Notes: generated by a model from the letters alone, not told the origin. A DNA stretch of 8,226 nt from Pelagibacteraceae bacterium AG-339-N18 (GCA_003282055.1 QCAD01000031.1:1-8226); one strand, 5' to 3'. Shown: positions 1 through 7,598, counted from the first letter of the stretch. Made by a program: numbers and translations.

Positions 1-924
1 AATGACGGTCCTGCCTTAAAAAAACTTGATCAAGAGTTAAAAAAAAAAGATCTTTCACCTAATGAACTTGGTAAAGGAAGAAATGTTTGGTATTGCATTG
101 GTATGTCAATAGCAAGGGATACGGCTCGCTCTGTCGCTCTACATGATTGTGATATAAAAACTTATGATAGACGAATGTTGGCAAAACTTTTTTATCCAGT
201 TGTAAACCCACTTTTTAACTTTGAGTTTTGCAAAGGCTATTACCCAAGGGTAGCTAATGGCAAAATGAATGGCCGTGTCGCAAGATTACTTGTTTTTCCT
301 TTATTGACAGCTTTGGAAAAAACTATTGGTAAAAGTGACTATTTAGAATTTATGAAATCATTTAAATATCCTTTGGCTGGCGAGTTTTCGTTTAGAAGAA
401 ATGTTTTGCCTGAACTTAGAATATCATCTGATTGGGGCATAGAAGTAGGAATTTTATCTGAGATGCAAAGAAGTTTTTCTCCACAAAATATTTGTCAGGT
501 TGATTTAGCTGACACCTATGATCACAAACATCAGGTTTTATCTATTGATGATGAAACAAAAGGTTTATCAAGAATGTCTATAGATATTATAAAAACATTC
601 ATAAAGAAATTAGCCACTCAGGGTAATTCATTTAGTAGGGAAAAGTTTAGGTCCTTAAAAGCAACTTACTATAGATCTGCTCTTGATTTGATAGATATCT
701 ACAGAAGTGATGCTGATATGAATGGTCTTCAATTTGATTCTCATACCGAGGAGAAAGCTGTCGAGTTATTCGCAGTAAATATCATGAAAGCTGGAGAAGC
801 TTTTATTCTTAATCCAATGGATACGCCATTTATACCAACTTGGAGCAGAGTGAAAAGTGCTATTCCAAATTTTTTAAAAAAATTAGAAGAAGTAGTAAAT
901 GAAGATAACAAAAAATATAGTTAA
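1..924 (+). CDS. gpgS: Glucosyl-3-phosphoglycerate synthase (GT81-like), 5'-truncated by window edge
   Basis: The frame is open from base 1, so the N-terminus lies outside the window; 307 residues are visible of a family usually near 390-410. By family, the enzyme transfers glucose from an NDP-glucose to 3-phosphoglycerate in the cytoplasm, the first step of glucosylglycerate synthesis. In visible numbering I see GKGRN (24-28), the metal-binding DxD motif HDCDI (48-52), the EFCKGYY stretch after it, AGEF (126-129), SDWGIEVGILSE (143-154) and DTYDHKHQ (171-178), a pattern I associate with bacterial GpgS. The ATG at 103 is not the start, because conserved sequence (GKGRN) continues upstream in frame. 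The stop TAA (922-924) shares its last A with the ATG of the next gene, implying translational coupling. The phosphatase GpgP that normally follows in the pathway is not in the window. A mannosyl-3-phosphoglycerate synthase specificity cannot be strictly excluded. Confidence 0.85.
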   Translation, partial: NDGPALKKLDQELKKKDLSPNELGKGRNVWYCIGMSIARDTARSVALHDCDIKTYDRRMLAKLFYPVVNPLFNFEFCKGYYPRVANGKMNGRVARLLVFPLLTALEKTIGKSDYLEFMKSFKYPLAGEFSFRRNVLPELRISSDWGIEVGILSEMQRSFSPQNICQVDLADTYDHKHQVLSIDDETKGLSRMSIDIIKTFIKKLATQGNSFSREKFRSLKATYYRSALDLIDIYRSDADMNGLQFDSHTEEKAVELFAVNIMKAGEAFILNPMDTPFIPTWSRVKSAIPNFLKKLEEVVNEDNKKYS

Positions 925-2648
925 TGTTATCAACATCTGGTCAGAAAAGAATAGAAAAAAAATTAAGAAATATATATAATTTCTTATACTCAAATAAAGA
1001 AATTAAACTCTATACCAAGGTAATAACTCAAGTAATTAATAGATTTAACAAAAAAAATAAAAAAAAGAATAAGTTAATTTCTGAAAAAACTTCAATTGTA
1101 ATATGCTATGGGGATAGTGTTTTTAGCAGTAAACAAAAATACTTAATAAAAGTTTTTCAAAATTTTTACCGAAAAAAACTCCAAAATTATTTTAATACCG
1201 TTCATTTTTTGCCATTTTATCCATCAAGTAGTGATAGTGGTTTTGCTGTGAAAGATCATTATAAAATTGATAGTAAAATTGGCAAGTGGTCGGATATTTC
1301 AAATTTTGCAAAAAAAAATGATATAATGGCTGATATAGTAATTAATCATTCTTCTGCTAGAGGTTTATGGTTTAGAAACTTTTTAAGAGAAAAAAAACCT
1401 GGTAAGGACTATTTTTTATTAGTTAATTCAAAATTTAATACGTCTAAAGTTATAAGACCTAGAGATCATGAATTACTTAAAAAGATAAATATCTTTAAAA
1501 AAACTGAATACCTATGGAGAACTTTTAGTCCTGATCAACTAGATTTAAATTTTAAAAATCCTGCAGTTTTATTACGATTTATTAAAATAATGACAAATCT
1601 TCTAAATCATGGAGTAACAATATTTAGGTTAGATGCAATTGCCTATCTTTGGAAAGAAAGTGGAACTAAGTGTATCAATTTAAAACAAACCCATGAAATA
1701 ATAAAACTTTTCAGGCTCGTTTGTAGTTTTTTAAATGTAAAATCAATCTTAGTAACTGAAACAAATTTACCAGAAAAAGAAAACTTAAGTTATTTTGGAA
1801 AAAAAGATGAAGCTAATTGGATTTATAATTTCTCCTTAGCTCCTTTATTAATTCACGCCTTTTTATTTGAAAATAGCCGCTATTTAACAAAATGGAGTAA
1901 AAAATTACCTTCAACAAAACCAGGCAATAATTATCTTAACTTTATTGCTTCACATGATGGAATAGGAATGAGACCAGCTGAAGGAATTCTTAACAAAAAA
2001 ACTATAAAAAATTTACTTACTAGATTAAAAAAGAATGGTTCAAAATTTTCTTATAGAAAAATTAAAAATAAATCTAAAAAAGTCTATGAAGCAAATATTA
2101 CAGTTTTTAATGCTTTAAAAAGATCAGATTTTGATATTGAGAGTAAATTTTACTTTGAAAGGTACATTTCAGCTCACGCAATAATGATTTCATTTGAGGG
2201 TGTTCCAGCTATATATTTTAATTCTTTATTTGGAACGTCTAATGATGAAGCTAAATATATAATAACTGGAAATAATAGAGATGTAAATCGATACCGATGG
2301 AATGAGAATGTTATTTTAAATCATCTTAAAAACTCAAAATCTAAACAAAGTATTTTTTATAAAAATATAACAAATCTTTTAAGTATTAAAATGAAGCAAA
2401 AAGCTTTTCATCCAAATGCTTCAAGAAAAACTTTCAACATGGGTTCTAAAATATTTTGTTTTCAAAGAACAAGTATTGATAAAAAACAAATAATAATATG
2501 TATAACAAATTTATCCTCAAAAACTCACAACCTGATATTAAATAAAAAATTTAGAAGTTGGAAAAATTTGATTGATCAAAAAATCAATATTTTACCAAAT
2601 AAAAAATTAAAGCTTGAACCGTTTCAAACCATTTGGCTATCTAATTAA
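924..2648 (+). CDS. GH13 subfamily 18 sugar phosphorylase, probably glucosylglycerate phosphorylase-like
   Basis: This 574-residue protein has the GH13 (alpha-amylase fold) motifs in order: region I ADIVINHSS (136-144), region II VTIFRLDA (231-238) with nucleophile D237, region III VTETN (277-281) with acid/base E279, and region IV SHDGIG (343-348) with D345. YLWKESGT after region II and HDGIG are typical of sucrose phosphorylase relatives. LPFYPSSSDSGFAVKDHY (96-113) resembles the glucosylglycerate phosphorylase branch more than classical sucrose phosphorylase. Such enzymes release glucose-1-phosphate from a glucoside, here by inference glucosylglycerate, since the gene is coupled to gpgS. 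There is no signal peptide, so it should be cytoplasmic. The first 55 or so residues are Lys/Asn-rich and less conserved. The gene is visibly more AT-rich than gpgS. Its end overlaps the convergent downstream gene by 8 bases. Class is secure; the exact substrate is not. Confidence 0.82.
   Translation: MLSTSGQKRIEKKLRNIYNFLYSNKEIKLYTKVITQVINRFNKKNKKKNKLISEKTSIVICYGDSVFSSKQKYLIKVFQNFYRKKLQNYFNTVHFLPFYPSSSDSGFAVKDHYKIDSKIGKWSDISNFAKKNDIMADIVINHSSARGLWFRNFLREKKPGKDYFLLVNSKFNTSKVIRPRDHELLKKINIFKKTEYLWRTFSPDQLDLNFKNPAVLLRFIKIMTNLLNHGVTIFRLDAIAYLWKESGTKCINLKQTHEIIKLFRLVCSFLNVKSILVTETNLPEKENLSYFGKKDEANWIYNFSLAPLLIHAFLFENSRYLTKWSKKLPSTKPGNNYLNFIASHDGIGMRPAEGILNKKTIKNLLTRLKKNGSKFSYRKIKNKSKKVYEANITVFNALKRSDFDIESKFYFERYISAHAIMISFEGVPAIYFNSLFGTSNDEAKYIITGNNRDVNRYRWNENVILNHLKNSKSKQSIFYKNITNLLSIKMKQKAFHPNASRKTFNMGSKIFCFQRTSIDKKQIIICITNLSSKTHNLILNKKFRSWKNLIDQKINILPNKKLKLEPFQTIWLSN
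2641..2648. other. 8-base tail-to-tail overlap of convergent genes
   Basis: The plus-strand GH13 gene stops with TAA at 2646-2648, and the minus-strand GGCT-like gene stops with TAG, read from CTA at 2641-2643. The 3' ends therefore share 8 bases, followed by the palindrome TTAATTAA (2645-2652). There is no intergenic space for a conventional terminator; no GC-rich hairpin with a U-tract is visible on either side. Transcripts probably run into each other's 3' ends. Confidence 0.85.
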
Positions 2649-3042
2649 TTAATGCTTTCTTTAAAAATTTTTGATCAAGTTTGCAGTCTAAATAACCTCT
2701 TTTAATAACATTTAAATATCTTTCTGCAGGGAATCTAAAAGGTGTTTTTTTTACCATTGTGTACGTCATTACTTTTTTTCCATCGTAGAAAAAATAAAAC
2801 TTTTTATAAAGTATGGGAAAATCCTCATAAACATCCAATTTTTTTTCATCACTTCTAGATATTTCAAATAATCCACCAGGTACAATAGAATCTTTATTTG
2901 GCTCAATATCTGCAGCTCGATATTGACTTCTAAAGGTTAACCGAAAATTTTTTAAATTGATCTTTTTTATAAAAATACTATCTTTACATCTTTTTTTCAT
3001 TTGAAAATGATGAAGATTACTACCGTATGCAAAGTACAGCAT
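2641..3042 (-). CDS. Gamma-glutamylcyclotransferase-like (GGCT/AIG2-fold) protein
   Basis: A 133-residue cytoplasmic protein beginning MLYFAYGSNL; the YGSNL loop (residues 6-10) is the substrate-binding signature of the GGCT/AIG2 fold. VYEDFP (71-76) carries E73, in the place of the catalytic glutamate, and PAERYLNVIKRGY (105-117) matches the usual C-terminal helix pattern. Family members make 5-oxoproline from gamma-glutamyl peptides or amines; which substrate applies here cannot be read from the sequence. The start codon (3042-3040) directly abuts the stop of the cinA-like gene upstream, with no spacer, so the two are probably co-transcribed and translationally coupled. The stop TAG lies inside the last codons of the convergent GH13 gene. 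Length is normal for the small bacterial forms. Confidence 0.8.
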   Translation of the reverse strand: MLYFAYGSNLHHFQMKKRCKDSIFIKKINLKNFRLTFRSQYRAADIEPNKDSIVPGGLFEISRSDEKKLDVYEDFPILYKKFYFFYDGKKVMTYTMVKKTPFRFPAERYLNVIKRGYLDCKLDQKFLKKALIN

Positions 3043-3792
3043 TTATCGTTCTACAATTTCAATATTTTTTTCTTTTACAAATTTTAAAACTTGAGAAATA
3101 CAAGTGTCAATTTTAGATTGATTTTCCGATCGTAAAACTATTGAAACGCCTAATTTACCTGCATGGAAGAACGGGTAACTTCCTATCTCTACATCACCAT
3201 TTTGATCTTGAACTTTTGTTAATGAATTTGCAATTTCACTTTCGACTGTTTTTAAACTTATAGTATGACTTAAAACAGGTTCACCTCCCACTATCTTATT
3301 CTTTAAACTTCCAAGCATAGATTTTAAAATCGAGGGAACCCCTGGAAGACAGAAAACATTTTCAACACTAAAACCTGGCGCTCCACTAGTAGGATTCAAA
3401 ATGAGTTTTGCATTTTCTGGCATCTTTACCATTTTTTGTCTGCCCTCATTAAATTCTCCTGGCTTGTAATATGCCTCTAAAATTTTGAATGCCTCTTTAT
3501 GTGTTTCATATTTCAAACCAAAGGCTTTTGAAACTGACTGTGCAGTAATATCATCATGCGTTGGGCCTATACCACCAGTTGTAAAGACATAATTATTTTC
3601 TTTTCTAAGAATATTAATTGTATCAACTATAGTTTTTTCTATATCTGGAATAACTCTCACTTCTTTAACTATAACTCCAATTGAGTTAAGCCATGTTGCT
3701 AATGTACTTGTATTCGTGTCTTGTGTTCTTCCAGAAAGAATTTCATTACCGATGATCAATATTGCTGCATTAACTTTTGTGCTTTTTTTCAT
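3043..3792 (-). CDS. CinA N-terminal-type protein (COG1058, MoCF-like domain), short form
   Basis: A 249-residue protein with a molybdopterin-binding-like (MoCF_biosynth) domain: IIGNEILSG (13-21), TTGGIGPTHDD (71-81) and the LPGVP motif (149-153). It corresponds to the N-terminal half of CinA, for which nucleotide (ADP-ribose-type) pyrophosphatase activity is known in the family. The C-terminal nicotinamide-nucleotide amidohydrolase domain of full-length CinA (about 400 residues) is absent. The protein ends in an ordinary stop with no remnant behind it, so this looks like the stand-alone short form common in alphaproteobacteria, not a broken gene. Names such as 'competence/damage-inducible protein A' are traditional and say little about role. 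It is divergent from sfsA across a 21-base gap and is followed immediately by the GGCT-like gene. The ATG (3792-3790) is followed by KKSTKVNAAILIIGNE, a normal family start. Confidence 0.87.
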   Translation of the reverse strand: MKKSTKVNAAILIIGNEILSGRTQDTNTSTLATWLNSIGVIVKEVRVIPDIEKTIVDTINILRKENNYVFTTGGIGPTHDDITAQSVSKAFGLKYETHKEAFKILEAYYKPGEFNEGRQKMVKMPENAKLILNPTSGAPGFSVENVFCLPGVPSILKSMLGSLKNKIVGGEPVLSHTISLKTVESEIANSLTKVQDQNGDVEIGSYPFFHAGKLGVSIVLRSENQSKIDTCISQVLKFVKEKNIEIVER

Positions 3793-3813
3793 TTATATAT
3801 ATATAATTTGAAT
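3793..3813. promoter_or_regulatory. 21-base divergent promoter region between cinA-like and sfsA
   Basis: This is the only gap between divergently transcribed genes in the window, and it is almost pure A/T with an alternating TA run. Both transcription units need a start here or inside the opposite gene. On the plus strand a perfect TATAAT lies at 3802-3807; on the minus strand TATATA at 3805-3800 overlaps it. Any -35 boxes would fall within the coding start of the opposite gene. No Shine-Dalgarno sequence fits for either gene. The role as promoter is inferred from geometry and the -10 match. Confidence 0.6.
3802..3807 (+). promoter_or_regulatory. Candidate -10 box (TATAAT) for the sfsA-map-pur unit
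   Basis: A perfect TATAAT ends 6 bases before the sfsA ATG at 3814. With the usual 6-8 base distance, transcription would begin at or within a base or two of the ATG, giving a leaderless mRNA. The best upstream partner is weak: TTGTGC at 3777-3782 matches TTGACA at 3 of 6 positions with a 19-base spacer. In such AT-rich DNA a chance match is possible. Confidence 0.45.
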
Positions 3814-4512
3814 ATGAAATTTACCAAGTCTTTAATAAAAGGCAAATTAATCAGAAGATATAAACGTTTTTTTGCGGATGTAAAAATAAAAAAAAAGATT
3901 GTTACCGCTCATTGTCCAAATACTGGTTCTATGAAAGGCCTACTTGAAGAAGGAAATGAAGTTTACCTTCACAAAAATGATAATCCTAAAAGAAAATTAA
4001 GATATGGACTTGAAATAATTAGAGCTAACAAAAAATTAGTTGGCGTAAATACTCATTTGGCAAATAAAATAGTAAATCACGGATTAAAAAACAATTTAGT
4101 ATCTGAACTTAAAAATATTGGTACAATTAGGTCTGAAGTTTTTTTTGACAAAGAGACAAGATTTGACTTTTTGTTAGAGAAGAATAATCAAAAGATTTTT
4201 GTAGAAGTTAAAAATGTCACTCTTTTTAGAGATAAAGAAACTGCTGAATTTCCTGATGCAATTACCTCCAGAGGATCAAAACATTTACTCACCCTTATTG
4301 ATGCCATAAAAAAAGGTTATAAATCATATTTAATATTTCTAGTTCAAGTCCAAAATATGAAGAAATTTAAAATAGCAAAAGACATTGATAATGAATATTA
4401 TAAGAATTATTTGATAGCGAGAAACAGCGGTGTAAATTTTTTGGCTTATAGATGTAAAATAAGTTCAAAAGAAATTTTAATAGAAAAAAAAATAAAAATT
4501 ATTGATGAGTGA
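3814..4512 (+). CDS. sfsA: SfsA family DNA-binding/nuclease-fold protein
   Basis: The start at 3814 gives MKFTKSLIKGKLIRRYKRFFADV, the standard SfsA N-terminus, and 232 residues, a normal length. The reading frame is open upstream to 3721, but that stretch lies inside the opposite cinA-like gene and shows no SfsA similarity. Seen motifs: HCPNTGSM (33-40) in the N-terminal OB-like part, RFDFLL (116-121), VEVKNVTL (130-137) and AEFPDAITSRGSKHL (144-158). D118 with E131-x-K133 fits the PD-(D/E)xK nuclease-like core of the family. SfsA was named for stimulating maltose use in E. coli, but its real function is unclear and a sugar role should not be assumed. It is the first gene of the plus-strand run, and its last 8 bases overlap the start of map. 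Confidence 0.92.
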   Translation: MKFTKSLIKGKLIRRYKRFFADVKIKKKIVTAHCPNTGSMKGLLEEGNEVYLHKNDNPKRKLRYGLEIIRANKKLVGVNTHLANKIVNHGLKNNLVSELKNIGTIRSEVFFDKETRFDFLLEKNNQKIFVEVKNVTLFRDKETAEFPDAITSRGSKHLLTLIDAIKKGYKSYLIFLVQVQNMKKFKIAKDIDNEYYKNYLIARNSGVNFLAYRCKISSKEILIEKKIKIIDE

Positions 4513-5278
4513 TTATTTGGAAAAATTTGAAAAAATGAGGATAGCCGGAAAGCTAGCTGCTCAAACTTTAGATATGCTTGCTGATAATATTAAAGAAGGC
4601 ATATCAACTGCTTATATTGATAAACTTGGATATGAATTTATACGTGACAATGGTGGTTATTCAGCGCCATTATACTATAGAGGTTTCAGTAAATCTTTAT
4701 GTACGTCTCTTAATCACGTTGTTTGTCATGGTATTCCTTCAAATGACAGAATTTTAGAAGATGGAGATGCTGTCAACGTTGATGTTACTGCTATTATAAA
4801 TGAACATTATGGTGATACTAGCAGAATGTTTTGCATCGGGAACACTTCAATTAAATTAAATAATTTAATCAATGCTACTTATGAGTCAATGATGAAAGCA
4901 ATTAAAATTTTAAAACCTGGAATTAAACTCGGAGATATTGGTTACGAAATACAATCTTACATTGAAGCAAAAGGTTTTTCAGTTGTTAGAGATTTTTGTG
5001 GTCATGGAATTAGTAACACATTTCATGAGCCACCAAATATTCTTCATTATGGAAACAAAAATACTGGAATTGAAATAAAACCTGGAATGACATTTACAAT
5101 TGAGCCAATGATAAATTCGGGTAAATTTGATACAAAATTACTTAATGATGGATGGACTGCAGTTACTAAAGATAAATCTTTATCAGCACAATTTGAGCAT
5201 ACTGTAGGAATAACAGAAAATGGTTATGAAATTTTCACAGAATCTGCTAAAGGTTATTCAAAGCCTCCTTACTTATAA
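4505..5278 (+). CDS. map: Methionine aminopeptidase, type I
   Basis: This enzyme removes the initiator methionine from new proteins in the cytoplasm. From the ATG at 4505 it is 257 residues, the usual length of the short bacterial type I form. All expected active-site residues are present: H75 (VCHGIPS), metal ligands D93 (NVDVT), D104 (GDTSRMF), H167 (CGHGI), E200 (TIEPMI) and E231 (FEHTVGI), plus H174 (FHEPP). Their spacing matches the E. coli enzyme with a constant offset of four. A TTG one codon upstream (4502) could also be read as a start, but ATG is preferred. The start overlaps sfsA by 8 bases, and only 3 bases separate the stop from purB, so it appears to be part of the same transcript. 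No Shine-Dalgarno motif is evident; the upstream stretch is mostly A. Confidence 0.96.
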   Translation: MSDYLEKFEKMRIAGKLAAQTLDMLADNIKEGISTAYIDKLGYEFIRDNGGYSAPLYYRGFSKSLCTSLNHVVCHGIPSNDRILEDGDAVNVDVTAIINEHYGDTSRMFCIGNTSIKLNNLINATYESMMKAIKILKPGIKLGDIGYEIQSYIEAKGFSVVRDFCGHGISNTFHEPPNILHYGNKNTGIEIKPGMTFTIEPMINSGKFDTKLLNDGWTAVTKDKSLSAQFEHTVGITENGYEIFTESAKGYSKPPYL

Positions 5279-5281
5279 TTA

Positions 5282-6574
5282 ATGATTAAAAGATACTCGC
5301 GAAAAGAATTAACTGATATTTGGTCTGAGGAGAATAAATATAAAATTTGGCTAGATGTCGAGATTGCTGCAGCCCAGGCAATGGAAAAACTTGGTCAAAT
5401 TCCTAAAGGTGTATCCTCTATTGTAAGAAAAAAAGCCAAAATAAATGTAAAAAGAATTCATCAAATTGAAAGCCAAGTTAAACACGATGTGATTGCTTTT
5501 TTAACATCAATAACTGAAAAATCTGGGATGAAGGCTAGATACCTTCATCTTGGAATGACTTCATCTGATGTGCTGGATACAAGTTTTAATATTCAGCTTG
5601 TTCAGTCAGGCAAAATTATTTTAAAAGATTTAGACCAAATCTTAAGAGTTCTGAAAAAGCAAGCAAGAAAATATAAATTCACACCTTGTATGGGTCGTAG
5701 TCACGGAATACATGCTGAGCCAATTACATTTGGTTTAAAATTAGCTTCTTATTATGCAGAATTTAAGAGAAATAGAAAAAGATTAGTTGATGCAATCAAT
5801 GAAATTTCTACATGCTCTATATCCGGAGCAGTTGGAACATTTGCGAATGTAAGTCCTAAAGTCGAAAAGTATGTGGCTAAAAAATTAAATTTAAGAGTGG
5901 AACCTATTTCAACGCAAGTAATACCAAGAGATAGACACGCTTTTTATTTTTCAATTTTGGGAATAATAGCTGGATCAATTGAGAGAATTGCAATTGAAAT
6001 AAGGCATTTACAAAGATCTGAAGTCTATGAATTACAAGAGTATTTTTCAAAAAACCAAAAGGGTTCCTCTGCTATGCCACATAAAAAGAATCCAATTTTA
6101 AGTGAAAATCTAACAGGTCTTGCAAGAATGGTAAGAAGTTCTGTAATCCCTGCACTTGAAAACATTGCCTTATGGCATGAGAGAGATATTTCTCACTCAA
6201 GTGTTGAGAGAAATATTGGACCAGATGCTAATATTACAACAGATTTTGCTTTAGTTAGATTAACAAATATTTTAGATGATATGATTGTTTATCCAAAGAA
6301 AATGTTAGAAAATTTGAATTTGACTAAGGGAATAATTTTCTCTCAAGAGTTAATGCTTGAACTAACTAAAACTGGCTTAAGTAGAGAAAAATCATACAAA
6401 ATGGTTCAAAGTTACGCAAAAAAATGTTTTGCTGATAATTTGGATTTGTTTAAAGTCGTCCAGTCTGACAAATATATCATGAGTAAAATATCTATTAAAA
6501 AATTAAAATCTATTTTCAATTATTCTAAACATTTTAAAAATGTGAACTTAATTTTTAGAAGGGTATTTAATTAA
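5282..6574 (+). CDS. purB: Adenylosuccinate lyase
   Basis: PurB cleaves fumarate from SAICAR to give AICAR and from adenylosuccinate to give AMP, so it acts in both IMP and AMP synthesis. The 430-residue length fits the family. Diagnostic features are H68 (VKHDV), [14 protein letters not shown] (88-101), [10 protein letters not shown] (138-147) with H141, and the fumarase/aspartase-superfamily signature [11 protein letters not shown] (261-271), whose serine pair S262/S263 sits on the catalytic loop. H68 and H141 are at the same numbers as in the Bacillus subtilis enzyme. The gene follows map by 3 bases and its TAA shares one base with the purC start, so coupling with purC is likely. PurC makes the SAICAR that PurB consumes. 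Nothing suggests damage. Confidence 0.97.
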   Translation: MIKRYSRKELTDIWSEENKYKIWLDVEIAAAQAMEKLGQIPKGVSSIVRKKAKINVKRIHQIESQVKHDVIAFLTSITEKSGMKARYLHLGMTSSDVLDTSFNIQLVQSGKIILKDLDQILRVLKKQARKYKFTPCMGRSHGIHAEPITFGLKLASYYAEFKRNRKRLVDAINEISTCSISGAVGTFANVSPKVEKYVAKKLNLRVEPISTQVIPRDRHAFYFSILGIIAGSIERIAIEIRHLQRSEVYELQEYFSKNQKGSSAMPHKKNPILSENLTGLARMVRSSVIPALENIALWHERDISHSSVERNIGPDANITTDFALVRLTNILDDMIVYPKKMLENLNLTKGIIFSQELMLELTKTGLSREKSYKMVQSYAKKCFADNLDLFKVVQSDKYIMSKISIKKLKSIFNYSKHFKNVNLIFRRVFN

Positions 6575-7359
6575 TGAAAAAAGGTAAAAAAATTTATGAA
6601 GGAAAAGCTAAAATTATTTATTCCACTAGTGATAAAAATTTAGTCATTCAATATTTTAAAGATGATGCTACTGCTTTTAACAATAAAAAAAAAACTACTA
6701 TTGAAGGTAAGGGGGTTTTAAACAATAGAATTTCAGAACATATTCTTTCAAACCTATCACAAATTGGAATTAAAAATCATTTAGTTAAAAGACTAAATAT
6801 GAGAGAACAGGTAATAAAATTTGTTGAAATTATTCCAATTGAATTTATTGTTAGAAATGTTGCAACTGGTTCACTGACAAAAAGACTTGGGATTGAAGAT
6901 GGAACTGTCCTAAAAGAACCCTTGGTCGAATATTGTTTAAAAGACGATAAACTAGGAGATCCTCTAATTGCTGAAGAACATATTTATGCTTTTGAGTGGG
7001 CAAATAAAAAAGAGATTGAAAAAGTAAAAAAGATGATATTTAGAATAAATGATTTCATGATTGGAATGTTTAGAGGAATAGGAATTAAATTGATTGATTT
7101 TAAATTGGAATTTGGAAGATTAAAAATTAATGGAAAAAATGAGGTAATTCTAGCAGATGAAATTAGCCCAGACACCTGTAGATTGTGGGACTCAATTACT
7201 GATAAAAAATTAGACAAAGACCGATTTAGAAAAGATCTTGGAGATTTAATTCCAGCTTATACTGAGGTTGCAAAAAGATTGGGTATTCTCCACGAGCAAT
7301 CAAATGTATCAGCGGTGAATGTTACAAAGTTATCATCAGTTAAAAAAAAGAGTAAATGA
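6574..7359 (+). CDS. purC: Phosphoribosylaminoimidazole-succinocarboxamide (SAICAR) synthase
   Basis: PurC joins CAIR and aspartate using ATP to form SAICAR, the substrate of the neighbouring PurB. The 261-residue protein starts [17 protein letters not shown], the ATP-binding N-terminal motif, and has [15 protein letters not shown] (87-101), followed by the SAICAR synthetase signature [14 protein letters not shown] (193-206). A short Lys-rich tail (about 257-261) ends the protein, slightly longer than the shortest homologues. Upstream, AGAAGGG at 6557-6563 is one of the few purine-rich stretches that might act as a ribosome site, about 10 bases before the ATG. The stop TGA overlaps the purS ATG in an ATGA arrangement, a classic coupling junction. 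Confidence 0.97.
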   Translation: MKKGKKIYEGKAKIIYSTSDKNLVIQYFKDDATAFNNKKKTTIEGKGVLNNRISEHILSNLSQIGIKNHLVKRLNMREQVIKFVEIIPIEFIVRNVATGSLTKRLGIEDGTVLKEPLVEYCLKDDKLGDPLIAEEHIYAFEWANKKEIEKVKKMIFRINDFMIGMFRGIGIKLIDFKLEFGRLKINGKNEVILADEISPDTCRLWDSITDKKLDKDRFRKDLGDLIPAYTEVAKRLGILHEQSNVSAVNVTKLSSVKKKSK

Positions 7360-7598
7360 AAATTTCAGCAATAATAACTCTTAAAAAAGATGTTTTAGAC
7401 CCACAAGGTAAAGTAATTCATCAAACATTAGATGGAATGGGATTTAAAGATGTAAACGAAGTCAGACAAGGTAAGTATTTTGAGATTGATGTTAAAGAAA
7501 ATGATCCTAATAAAGCTAAAGGAATGGTTGAAGATATGTGTAAAAAACTTTTAGCTAATCTTGTAATTGAAAATTATAAAATTATTGAGACACAATAA
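7356..7598 (+). CDS. purS: FGAM synthetase subunit PurS
   Basis: An 80-residue small subunit of phosphoribosylformylglycinamidine synthase. Sequence features fit PurS: an N-terminal strand [19 protein letters not shown], the [16 protein letters not shown] segment near the middle, and the C-terminal [12 protein letters not shown] strand. PurS bridges PurQ (glutaminase) and the small form of PurL (ATP-dependent synthase), helping pass ammonia between them. Its presence shows that this organism uses the three-subunit enzyme, not the single large PurL of E. coli. The ATG overlaps the purC stop by 4 bases, and purQ begins 3 bases after the stop, consistent with co-translation of complex partners. 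Confidence 0.95.
   Translation: MKISAIITLKKDVLDPQGKVIHQTLDGMGFKDVNEVRQGKYFEIDVKENDPNKAKGMVEDMCKKLLANLVIENYKIIETQ

Noticed and set aside
103..105. ATG at 103 as the start of the first gene
   Set aside because: The frame is open to base 1 and encodes the conserved GKGRN region upstream, so the gene is cut by the window edge; 103 is an internal methionine.
1048..1068. Poly-A stretches near the GH13 start as a frameshift site or sign of a broken gene
   Set aside because: The reading frame is continuous across them with all GH13 motifs downstream, so there is no evidence of frameshifting or decay.
2595..2636. Nested inverted repeats near the end of the GH13 gene as a terminator
   Set aside because: The stems are only 5-6 bases, AT-rich and with a long interruption, there is no following U-tract, and they lie within coding sequence.
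2652..2705. Tiny plus-strand frame after the GH13 stop, starting at the TAATTAATG sequence
   Set aside because: It is about 17 codons, antisense to the GGCT-like gene, and has no recognisable sequence.
3721..3813. Upstream extension of sfsA to a start at 3721
   Set aside because: The added 31 residues lie antisense to the cinA-like N-terminus, show no SfsA similarity, and MKFTKSLIKGKLIRRY at 3814 is the normal family start.
4502..4504. TTG start for map one codon before the ATG
   Set aside because: It would add only one residue; the ATG at 4505 is the more likely start, and no ribosome-binding site favours the TTG.
6984..7217. 77-codon minus-strand reading frame
   Set aside because: It lies wholly antisense to conserved purC sequence, including the PDTCRLWD signature, and resembles no known family.
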